From the NCBI GenBank assembly GCA_954871525.1, contig OX940861.1:11082842-11146841 (forward strand): a stretch of 64,000 nt of DNA, in the 5' to 3' direction. The DNA is from Parietaria judaica. Taxonomy: Eukaryota; Streptophyta; Magnoliopsida; Rosales; Urticaceae. Every line of letters begins with the position of its first letter. The first letter of the stretch is position 1. The translations under genes and the position numbers were made by a program. The notes under the pieces are model-generated. The model was not told the DNA's origin. It worked only from the letters and a program-made list of their open reading frames with translations, and ran no database searches. Shown here in pieces: positions 36,391-45,736 of this stretch.

Positions 36391-38254
36391 TTTCAACTTT
36401 CAAGGCTCAAACTGGCCATACGGACCATTCATGCTGTATGATAAAGATAAACCACCATTATTTATTATTTCATATAACAGTACAATAATCATTGTGTCCC
36501 TACGATACTGTTCAATCAAATATTCAATCAACTAGACTGACTTAAAACATTTTCTATAAATGGAGAAATTTGAAAGAAAGAAAACAAAATATTATTCTTT
36601 CTATTTGGTAGAATTACTCAATTACATTATTAAAAATGTGGATAAAAATATCGTTAAGGCTTTAACCTTCTATCTTACACTTCTTTTTTTTCTCTTTCTT
36701 TTCTTTACACATTTTTTTAGCCATTGTTTACACAGTTACACTTTTTTCCTCTCTAAATTGTATTATTCATTTATCAATGAGGTTAAGTGCGACATAAATA
36801 TTTAATTTATAGTTAAATTAATCGCATGTACTCGAAGTTCAAAAAATGGTAGCAATAGTAATCAAGAAACATTTTAAAGGGTTGATCAGTATCGTCATTT
36901 TTTTTTCGTCACTTCGCGCCATGTGTTCGCCACGTGAGACGCTATATGTGCAATCACATCAGCTACCAGAATTAAATTAAAATAAAATAAAAGAATTAAA
37001 TTAAAACTAATAAATTAAACAAAAAATTCAAAATGCTTTATCAGTTTTTTAAAAGCTATAATTCTTTATCTAAATGTGCTTTTGGGTTTCTCCAGGGGCA
37101 GATTGAACATCGAGAGAAAGAGAGCAGAGGAGTTGAAATGAGTTTTTTTTTTTCTTTCTTAAAGTGAATTTTAATTTTAATAAATTTTCTCAATGCGTTG
37201 GCTACAGAGGCAGAGCCAAGATTTTTACTGAGATGGTATCTAAGATAATTCTTCAATAAAAAAATTTAATATAATTTTCAACTTTTTTCTTTCAAACAAA
37301 TAACAATAATCATATAATAAAATTGCAACATCTAATAAAAATCAAATAGATAAAGTTACCTTAAACAAAATATATAGTTGATTTTTTTTTTTTTTTTTTT
37401 AAAAAAAATATTGTATATTAGATTCCTCGTCGAAAGAAACATAAATATATGTCTTGATGACCACGTTTTTTTTTTAAGAAATAGCTATAACTATTCATTA
37501 CTTTTGAATGAATTAAAGAGATAAATGAGAAAGAACCAAAAGTAGAAAAATCATAATAATAAAATAGTCATAATATGTTGAAACCGGTAGAAATGCGATC
37601 AAAAGGAGTGAAAACGTGAAATAATAATACGTCGCTATGTGAAATAATAATACGTATTTTATTTTTAAACCTTTTTTTTTCATTTTTTACGCGCCGTTTT
37701 TTCAGATGGTGCCTTAGCATATACTCGATTCTATGTAGCTCCGTCACTGGTTGGTTAGAAAAGTGGTTTAATTGGTTAGTTAAATTGTCTCATATGATTT
37801 TTTTACTTTTTTGTTTCTATTTAATATGATATTGCTTTAGTGTTGCAGGGAACATATAGCAAATGCGTTATCTCGTGGCGACTTCCCATACAAGTGGCTC
37901 ACAGCGGGAAATGGACGGCCATACTGGTCAACCCCTCACAACGTTTATCAAGTAATATTGTCCCCACTTTTAGTGGCTGGGTATATTTTTTAACTTTGAC
38001 CATAAAATGGGTATTTATATCGCAATTTTTTTAAAATAAAAGATAGAGGCCTGTTATCTCGCAAAGTGATCTTGAATCCCAAATAAGTTGGCACCCACGA
38101 ACACAAAGTAAAGCACGAGGCTCAGAATGATATAAATAAAAGATATACGAGTATACATATTAGGCCAAAAGAGACGAGAACTAGCAAAAACTAAATTCTC
38201 TCTTGATCATATAATTGCTAAATACAAATAGAACTAGCAAAATTTAAAATTCTC
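36391..38254. other. AT-rich intergenic DNA
   Basis: No gene recognised. Long T runs occur near 37147 and 37383-37400. The segment at about 38150-38254 is the 3' UTR of the adjacent minus-strand LINE fragment. Confidence 0.4.
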
Positions 38255-38700
38255 TCTCATATAAATATCATCATTGACGAACTATGAAGTGAAATCCGGA
38301 TGTGAAGACCACCAATGATGACCAAAATTCTCAGCGCCAAATCTAGCAACGCGTCCGCAACATTTTTTCCCTCTCGGTAAATATGAGTAACTCTGAAATT
38401 GATAAACTCTATGAGTAGAAGACATTTAGACCATTGTGTCCTCAACTTCCATGGGACCCCATTAATCTTCTTCTGAAGAAGTTTACAACGTACATGGAGT
38501 CGCATTCCAACCACAAATTATCCCAACAAAATTCCTCAGCTTTTTTAATAGCAAACATGGCAGTCATCAACTCAGCTTCAAATGCGAAGCAGATACAATG
38601 CGAAAGCAAACGAACCGTGGGGAAACCCGTGATAGGTTCTAAAAACACCTGCAACACAAGTCACTCCCGGATTACCGAGAGAAGACCCATAAGTGTTGCA
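38255..38700 (-). pseudogene. LINE RNase H fragment
   Basis: Read on the minus strand it gives FEAELMTAMFAIKKAEEFCW and DNLWLECDSMYVVNFF (the E and second D motif regions of RNase H), then, one frame over, HIYREGKNVADAL, the last active-site motif. It is related to the RNase H at 33815-34240 on the + strand. 5' truncation and frameshifts are typical of dead LINE copies. Confidence 0.7.
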
Positions 38701-39085
38701 ATTAACCCTTATCAATGTAAAGAGAGAGAGAACAAAACCCTACAATTTTGCCATTTAGGATTTTTAAAAAGTATTTTTAAAATAACGATTAATTGCTGGA
38801 ATTAATTTTTGTTAGAAATCAGTGTCCTAATCTCTGTTTGTTATTCATGTATTGAAGAATATTAGTGTCTATTGACTATTATCACCTATCCCATTTGTCG
38901 AGTTTGTCAAAATGAATTACTATGACTATCACTTTATTGGTGATAATCGATATTGCATCGATCGTTTTCATTTTATTTTATTTTTTCTAAACAATTTTCT
39001 TCCGGTTTTACAATAATCGTCACATCACATCTATTAAAGTCCAGTTGGATTGAAAATGAAAGATAAGTAATTCACTAGGTGAAAC
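38701..39085. other. Intergenic DNA
   Basis: AT-rich; nothing recognisable. Confidence 0.35.
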
Positions 39086-40121
39086 CAAGGTTCGCATTTT
39101 CGACGATAATCGTCGATAATCGCCGATTTTCGGTCTTTTCGGTAGTCACCGGTAAGTTGCCGGCTCTAATACTTATCGTTTTATATACTTTTCGACGAAT
39201 ATCGAGCTTTTCGATAAAACCTTTTCGGTTAAATGAAAAAAAAAAAATTCGCGGCAAAAATACCAATTAAACTTTCGGCAAAAATAATTATACTCACACA
39301 AGAGCACCCCACCCCGCCCCGTCACGTCCGTCCGACCGGACGGACGGCGGCGGCGGCGCGCGCGTGTGGTGGTGTAACATTTGTGTGAGTCCTCCCTCAT
39401 CCACAAAATCCTATGACCCAAAGGGCCCAAGCCTTTGTCCCTAATATTTGGTATATAAACATCACCAAACTCTTGTCATCTATCAATGTGGGACTTTTTG
39501 TTATTCAACTACTATCACACATTCACACTTAACATACACATACACATACACTTCACCTAATAATTTAACTTAATATTACACACTTCAAATAATATTATAC
39601 ACTTAACATACATATTAACTTCACCTAACATACATATACATTTAATATGTATATTCATTTAATATTATACACTTCAACTAATATTAAATTTGTTAACATA
39701 CATATACAATTAACATGCATATTCACTTAATATTACACACTTAATTAACATACATATTCACTTCACATAATAATTTGACTTAATATTATACACTTAAACT
39801 AATAAAGTGACTTAATATTATACACTTAAACTAATAAAGTGACTTAATATTAGTGTTTTAGATTTGAGACTAGTGATGGAATTATATGTGTGTATGACTT
39901 TATTTACATATGTTTTGTGGTATGATATTATAAAAATATTTTGTAAGTTTTCCATCGAAAAGTATCGAAAAGTGTCGATAATCCGTCGATAATCTTCGAA
40001 AAGTATCGGTAATCGGTAAGCTACAGTATTATAAGTTTTCCGTCGGTTAATCGGTAAGCTATCGATTAATCCGTCGAAAACGGTAACCGATTTATCGACA
40101 ATCTCGGTAAGTTGAACCTTG
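39086..40121. mobile_element. Complete hAT-like non-autonomous element with 8-bp target duplication
   Basis: GGTGAAAC flanks both sides (39078-39085 and 40122-40129). Ends are CAAGGTTC and GAACCTTG, an exact 8-bp inverted repeat. Subterminal regions (39095-39225 and 39945-40105) are packed with CGATAAT, TCGAAAAG and AACGG-type units in inverted orientation. hAT transposases bind such subterminal clusters, and an 8-bp duplication is the hAT hallmark. The centre has a GC-rich 70-bp island (39300-39370) and an AT-rich CACTTAATATTA-type tandem region (39520-39860). There is no transposase, so movement would need one from elsewhere. Confidence 0.8.
39520..39860 (+). repeat. Degenerate tandem repeats of ACACTTAATATTATACACTT type
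   Basis: Repeated short phrases (TTAATATTAYACACTT, AACATACATAT) are arranged irregularly. The last part is two near-exact copies of a unit of about 31 bp containing CTAATAAAGTGACTTAATAT. It lies inside the hAT-like element. Confidence 0.65.
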
Positions 40122-40304
40122 GGTGAAACAAAGTCACTCACTCCCACTCATCATGTATGTCTTATTTAGACTAGAGTGCAATAACAAAAAAGCAAGAGCA
40201 TCGATGTATCATATTTCGATTAAAAAAAAAACCAACACTTTTAGTTTTTAATCTTATTAAAATTATATAATTAAATATATAATTGACGAAAATTCATTAT
40301 AAAC

Positions 40305-41256
40305 TGTTGAGGGCAAAAATCACCAAAAAACAGTCACGAGGAAGCATCATCGAGTTTAAAGAGAAGGGTTCGGGTTTAAACCCTTTGTTAGCTGAGAACG
40401 ACAAGGATGATGATAAACGTCTATGGAGTCTCTTTAGTGACGAACTATGGGGATTACAGATTTATGAACACATTTTCTTGTTTTCTCGGATATGATGCCG
40501 CACCCCGCCGTATACGGCGAGGTTGCCTACGTACCCGGTATCCCAGGATCAGGTCATCACGTAGTTCAAAGTGGATATGGTTTTCTCTTCTTCTCTCTTC
40601 TTTCTCTCTGGTTTCTCTTGGCCGAATCTTGGCCCCATGTGCAGCTTTCTTCTATCTCCCCCTGGGGAAGGGTTCTACCCCCTTTTCCTTCCTTCTCTCT
40701 TAGTATTTATAGGCGTTTTGCCCTAGCCTCTCAGCCGTGGATCTTCGAATGGTCTTTTCAACCCATGCCTTCTGCTGCTCTCGAGTGCCTGGTTTCCTCG
40801 ATCCCAGCGCCATCTTTGTCAAGTCTTGTCATTCCCCTTTCGCGTGTTTCGAGTCTGCTGGGCTATCTCTGAGGTGGTAGCATTAAATGCCCATCCTATC
40901 AAAGCCTCAGGCATTAAATGCTTGTCCCATCAGTCGTTGTCGATAGTCACTACTTCTTGTCTCGTCAGTCTTATCCAATCTTCCCGTCGGGTCTTGGTGT
41001 CGTCGATAATGGTATCGCCGACTCTGGGCATCGTCGACTTCGGGGGTCGTCGACTCTGGGCATCGTCAACTTCGGGTGTCGTCGATTCGGGGGTCGATGA
41101 CTCGGGCATCGTCGATCTGGGGGCGTCGTCGACTCGGGGGTCGACAACTCGGGCGTCGTCGACCAAATGTCATCGACTCGGGGGTCGATGGCTTGAGGGC
41201 ATTGTCTTCGTGACTTCTCCGAGTTAAGAGAGATCCGACCGGATCTGACCTTGACA
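40305..41256 (-). mobile_element. 3' LTR of element B
   Basis: On the minus strand it begins TGTCAAGG at 41256 and ends CCCTCAACA at 40305. A TATA box (GCCTATAAATAC on minus) lies near 40700-40712. The motif ACGTAGGCA/GAACTACGT is at 40522-40568, downstream of the TATA box. The 41000-41190 part is rich in GTCGTCGACTCGGG-type microrepeats. Confidence 0.92.
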
Positions 41257-41298
41257 GTTAGTCCCCCATTTTATCAAGTGTTTGGCACTTGGTAAAAT
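41257..41298 (-). promoter_or_regulatory. Polypurine tract of element B with adjacent hairpin
   Basis: Given on the + strand: GTTAGTCCCCC (41257-41267) adjoins the LTR, then arms ATTTTATCAAGTG (41268-41280) and CACTTGGTAAAAT (41286-41298) pair at 12 of 13 positions, the exception being a possible G-U, around a 5-base loop. Same arrangement as in A and C. Confidence 0.75.
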
Positions 41299-41573
41299 AT
41301 GGAACTAGACCGGCTCTTTGATTCTCATTGTGACTCGCATCCCTCGGAGATACAGCTTGGCGCTCTCCTCGACTTCTCCTCGTCGATGGACTTTTCGCTC
41401 GTCTTTGTCGCGGTTGTCCTCATCGAGGTCAACTTCGTCGAGCAACCTCATCATTAGAACATATCGTCTCAGGCCCTTCGTCCAAGCCTCTCTGTGCTCC
41501 TGTTCGACGTCGTTTTATGCCACAGTGACACGTGTTGTGTTGAGGAAGGATTTGACCAAATCTGACCTCAACA

Positions 41574-41618
41574 GTTAGTTAGTCCCCCATTTTATCAAGT
41601 GTAAACACTTGGTAAAAT
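41574..41618 (-). repeat. Second polypurine-tract/hairpin copy inside element B
   Basis: GTTAGTTAGTCCCCC (41574-41588) is followed by the same two arms as at 41268-41298, with a 4-base loop. On the other side of the tract is CTGACCTCAACA, resembling the LTR start. The stretch is therefore an internal duplicate of the LTR/polypurine junction. Confidence 0.75.
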
Positions 41619-41825
41619 GAGGATTTTCGCCGGATGGTCGTTGATTCGACGAGTTTTTGTTGATGACGTCCCATCGGCGGACCTTTGTCGAGGACATCCT
41701 GCCAAGGAGACTTTGTCGGAGAGCCTTTGGTAGTTTCGGTGTGTAGGCGTTGATGCGCCGTCAACCAAGGCCATACCGAGCTGTGCTTTTTGTGGCGTCG
41801 CTGGTCTTACCGTCGTGTCGGCAGT

Positions 41826-42612
41826 GTCCAGGAGCCTTGGTGGCATTGCGCCTTGGCATCGCGCCGTCAATTGTGGGCATCACGCCTCTTTTGTTGGCAT
41901 TGCGCCTGTGATCGATGGCATTGCGCCTCGATCTTTTGGGCATTGCGCCGTCGATTGTGGGCATCGCGCCTCTTTTATTGGCATTGCGCCTCGGCATTGC
42001 GCCGTTGATTGCGGGCGTCGCTGGGCTTTCCAGGGCCTCCGGTTAGTTTCCAGGATCCCTTGTGGCATTGCGCCGTTAGTTATGGGCATTGCGCCGTCGA
42101 TTCTGGGCATCGCGCATCTTTTATTGGCATTGCGCCGTTGATTGCGGGCATTGCGCCTCTGGCATTGCGCCTGTGATCGATGGCATTGCGCCTTATTGGG
42201 CATTGCGCCTCGATCGTTTGGGCATTGCGCCTCGACATCGCACCTGTGATCGATGGCATTGCGCCTCGATCGTTTGGGCATTGCGCCTCGGCATCGCGCC
42301 GTCGATTGTGGGCATTGCGCCTCTTTTATTGGCATTGCGCCGTTGATTGCGGGCGTCGCTGGGCTTTCCGGGGCCTCCGGTTAGTTTCCAGGATCCCTTG
42401 TGACATTGTGCCGTTAGTTATGGGCATTGCGCCGTCGATTGTGGGCAGCGCGCCTATTTTATTGGCATTGCGCCTGTGATCGATGGCATTGTGCCCTATT
42501 GGGCATTGCGCCTCGATCGTTTGGGCATTGCGCCTCGGCATCGCGCCTGTGATCGATGACATTGCGCTCTATTGGGCATTGCGCCTCGATCGTTTGGGCA
42601 TTGCGCCTCTTT
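41826..42612. repeat. GGCATTGCGCC tandem array in element B
   Basis: Dozens of copies of an 11-bp core GGCATTGCGCC (variants GGCATCGCGCC) alternate with short linkers such as TGTGATCGATGGCATT and TCGATCGTTTGG. A higher-order duplication is visible: a block starting TTGATTGCGGGCGTCGCTGG occurs at 42005 and again at 42343, a period of about 338 bp. Long frames seen in several phases are a by-product of the repeat and are not taken as genes. Confidence 0.85.
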
Positions 42613-42799
42613 GTTTTTGGTTCTTATGGTGGCCGCCAAGGATAGGCTTAGGGCCCCGTCGAGCGTCCAATAATCTATCAAATCGAAGCTCGAGAAATAA
42701 TTTTTAAGAAATATTATTAAACATGATAAAATTAAGCAGAAAGGAAGATATGACCCGAGGAGCGACGAGCGACGGGGAGGCGTCGACGAGGCGACCATC

Positions 42800-43056
42800 T
42801 TCGGCGGACAATCTTCAGAGGTTTATAACTCTCTCCTTGAGCGTCCGATATGGGCAAATGACTTCGAGCGTCGGGGAGTCGAGCGTAGAGCGTCGTGCGT
42901 CGTTCGTCGTCCATCGAGCGTCGTGCATCGTCCGTCGAGCGTCGGGTGTCGTGCGTCGAGCATCGCGCGTCGTGCGTCGATGAAGCCATTATCCTCGGCG
43001 ACCAATCTTCCGACGTCCATAACTTTCGCCTCGAGCGTCCGATCTGGGCAAATGAC
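42800..43056. repeat. CGTCGAGCGTCG microrepeats flanked by a direct repeat in element B
   Basis: 42865-42985 consists of GTCGTGCGTCGAGCGTCG-like units. It is flanked by two copies of a roughly 60-bp sequence containing TTGAGCGTCCGATATGGGCA / CTCGAGCGTCCGATCTGGGC (about 42800-42862 and 42988-43056). Confidence 0.7.
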
Positions 43057-43145
43057 CTATCATATCGAAGCTCAAGACATAAGCTTCAAGAAAAGACAAG
43101 AAAAATGTAGCTTAATAAATCGCAGGTGGAGAAGAGATTAGTGTT

Positions 43146-43806
43146 CGGCGTTGTTGCCGTCGATCTTCGTGCTTCTGGCCTTGTCGGCAGTCATCTTGCT
43201 TTTGGTCTCGTCTGCCTTCCTCTTGCTTTTGGCCTCGTCGGCTGTCTTCTTGCTTTTGGCCTCGTCGGCCGTCTTCTTACTTTTGGCCTTGTTGGCCGTC
43301 TTCTTGCTCCCGGTCTCGTCGACCGACTTCTTGCTCCCGGTCTTGTCGTCCATCTTCGTGCTTCTGGTCTCGTCGACCACTTTCTTTCCTCCGGTCTTGG
43401 CGGCCATCTTTTTTTCCTCCGGTCTCGTCAACCATCTTCTTTCCTCCGATCTCGTCGACCGACTTCGAGCTTCTGGCCTCGTCGACCATATTCTTGCCTC
43501 CGGTCTCGTCGACCGTCTTCTTGCTCCCGGTCTCGTTGACCATCTTCTTGCCTCCGGTCTCGTCGACCGACTTCGAGCTTCCGGCCTCGTTGACCATCTT
43601 CTGGCCTCCGGTCTCGTCGACCGTCTTCTTGCTTTTGGCCTTGTCGGCCGTCTTCATGCTCCTTTACGGCGCTCTCGCGACAGCTTCCTCCAGTTGTGTC
43701 TAGGGTCCTTCCACGGTGTCTCTGTTCGTCCCTTGAACGTTCTTTGGCTCTTCCGTGGGCGTTGGTGCGGTACTTTCGGTAGTGACTCCTGCATCGCTCG
43801 TCATCT
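43146..43806 (-). pseudogene. Repeat-protein frame of element B in the gag position
   Basis: Starting near 43806 on the minus strand, shortly after the primer site, a frame reads MTSDAGVTTESTAPTPTEEP, hits a stop near 43700 and another shortly after, then runs into about 19 units of a 27-bp repeat (43146-43662). The repeat encodes a 9-residue unit of the form GSKKTVDET, with variants GGKKMVDET, KSKKTADEA and RSSKSVDEI. One unit near 43410 has 28 bp and shifts the frame. Composition is strongly charged (KK and DE). I do not recognise the protein. It sits where gag would start but shows no gag domain. Confidence 0.5.
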
Positions 43807-43849
43807 TCTTCCTTCTAGTTCTCAGCAATGAATCAACAAAAAACACAGA

Positions 43850-43867
43850 ACCCCTCGGTGGGCGCCA
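43850..43867 (-). promoter_or_regulatory. Primer binding site of element B
   Basis: Three bases inside the LTR end, the minus strand reads TGGCGCCCACCGAGGGG, the position and TGG start expected of a tRNA-complementary primer site. The first seven bases equal those of element C. I did not assign the tRNA. Confidence 0.75.
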
Positions 43868-43870
43868 AAC

Positions 43871-44822
43871 TGTTGAGGGCAAAAATCACCAACAAACAGT
43901 CACGAGGAAGCATCCTCGAGTTTAAAGAGAAGGGTTCGGGTTTAATCCCTTTGTTAGCTGAGAACAACAAGGATGATGATAAACGTCTATGGAGTCTCTT
44001 TAGTGACGAACTATGGGGATTACAGATTTATGAACACATTTTCTTGTTTTCTCGGATATGATGCCGCACCCCGCCGTATACGGCGAGGTTGCCTACGTAC
44101 CCGGTATCCCGGGATCAGGTCATCACGTAGTTCAAAGTGGATATGATTTTCTCTTCTTCTCTCTTCTTTCTCTCTGGTTTCTCTTGGCCGAATCTTGGCC
44201 CCATGTGCAGCTTTCTTCTATCTCCCCCTGGGGAAGGGTTCTACCCCCTTTTCATTCCTTCTCTCTTAGTATTTATAGGCGTTTTGCCCTAGCCTCTCAG
44301 CCGTGGATCTTCGAATGGTCTTTTCAACCCATGCCTTCTGCTGCTCTCGAGTGCCTGGCTTCCTCGATCCCAGCGCCATCTTTGTCAAGTCTTGTCATTC
44401 CCCTTTCGCGTGTTTCGAGTCTGCTGGGCTATCTCCGAGGTGGTAGCATTAAATGCCCATCCTATCAAAGCCTCAGGCATTAAATGCTTGTCCCATCAGT
44501 CGTTGTCGATAGTCACTACTTCTTGTCTCGTCAGTCTTATCCAATCTTCCCGTCGGGTCTTGGTGTCGTCGATAATGGTATCGCCGACTCTGGGCATCGT
44601 CGACTTCGGGGGTCGTCGACTCTGGGCATCGTCAACTTCGGGTGTCGTCGATTCGGGGGTCGATGACTCGGGCATCGTCGATCCGGGGGCGTCGTCGACT
44701 CGGGGGTCGACAACTCGGGCGTCGTTGACCAAATGTCATCGACTCGGGCGTCGATGGCTTGAGGGCATTATCTTCGTGACTTCTCCGAGTTAAGAGAGAT
44801 CCGACCGGATCTAACCTTGACA
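43871..44822 (-). mobile_element. 5' LTR of element B
   Basis: 952 bp, the same length as the other LTR. Differences are scattered substitutions. The transcription TATA box on the minus strand lies near 44266-44278, and the conserved motif is at 44088-44134. Confidence 0.92.
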
Positions 44823-44827
44823 TAAAC

Positions 44828-45560
44828 TAAATCGCATTTTCAATGTACGTCTGCTAAATATTACTCTCAGTAATGTATATTATTGTTCCACAGCCACTTC
44901 CACTGTTAAGACGAGTAAAAAGTAACTTTATGAACTTTTATTTTTGTGTAACCAATTATCCTATCTTACTTAGGAGTTAGGATCTTCAAGTTTTACCAAG
45001 AAAAATTATACCCATAAGATGAAAAAAGTCAAATCAGATATTTAATTTTTAATTTTTAATATTTTACTTTTTTTGTCACCTAACAAGATATCTGGTTTTA
45101 TAACGTAGCGAATCCGAACAAATTTTATAAAGATATCTGAAACTCATATCACAAAATAAAAATACCTCTCGTCACACCGTCCAAAAATAAAAAATAATAT
45201 AATACAATATGTCGAAGCAAAACAAAAGAAGAGACAAAAACATAAATATTCATTTGATAAAATAAAGGAGCAATAAAGAAAACCCCCCAAGAAATGAAGA
45301 ATAAATATAAATAAAATAATATTGGAGAGTGGAGACCACACGGAAAGCCAAAGCCCAGAAAAAGAATAGAATACTACTCTGCAGACACAGTGTTTGAGAG
45401 TTGAGACTTTAGTTAGTGTATGAGAGTGACAAAAGTCAGCGTCACTCTCCCACTAATTTAATACAATACTAGATTTCCAGAGTTACTCTCTAGATTACGG
45501 TCATAACTTGCAACTATGATCATGATTAGCTTGTCCAAGTGGGACTGTAACTAAACACCA
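44828..45560. other. Upstream region of the receptor-like kinase gene
   Basis: AT-rich; no exon or repeat recognised. Probably contains the promoter. Confidence 0.4.
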
Positions 45561-45570
45561 CCACACACAC

Positions 45571-45577
45571 TATATAG

Positions 45578-45609
<32 letters not shown>
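45571..45609 (+). promoter_or_regulatory. TATA-like box and (GA)n tract before the kinase gene
   Basis: TATATAG at 45571-45577 is followed by about 15 GA units (45579-45609). GA tracts in plant leaders are bound by BPC-type GAGA factors. The start codon is 128 bp further on. Confidence 0.5.
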
Positions 45610-45610
<1 letters not shown>

Positions 45611-45736
45611 CTGTTTCAAAGCCTTAAGCTTGCCTCGTTTCCAATCATCATCATCATCTTCTCCACCGAGCACGAGTAGTGGACTCACCACAACAAGCAG
45701 AAGCAGTGCTCTCTCGACGAAGAGCGAGAGAGCCCA

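Larger units (their letters stand above)
40305..44822 (-). mobile_element. Element B: complete non-autonomous LTR retrotransposon
   Basis: 4518 bp, flanked by the 5-bp duplication TAAAC (40300-40304 and 44823-44827). The two LTRs are both 952 bp and differ at about 14 positions by my count, so the insertion is young. Primer site and polypurine tract place it on the minus strand. It shares primer-site start, polypurine sequence, adjacent hairpin and the ACGTAG-flanked motif with Tat elements A and C, but has no protease, reverse transcriptase or integrase. The 2.6-kb interior is mostly three tandem arrays. It presumably relied on proteins of an autonomous Tat relative. Confidence 0.9.

Noticed and set aside
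39460..39495. On the minus strand GTCCCACATTG followed about 25 bp later by TTATATAC resembles the USE-TATA promoter of plant snRNA genes.
   Set aside because: No U1, U2, U4, U5, U6 or other snRNA sequence follows, the USE differs from the consensus, and it lies inside a hAT-like element.
41761..42562. Several long open frames on both strands over the GGCATTGCGCC array.
   Set aside because: Frames stay open in several phases only because the repeat lacks stops. Composition is monotonous and there is no domain.
43146..43662. Regular 27-bp periodicity could suggest a CRISPR-like array.
   Set aside because: There are no constant repeats with unique spacers; units diverge along their whole length and encode a 9-residue peptide repeat in a plant retroelement.
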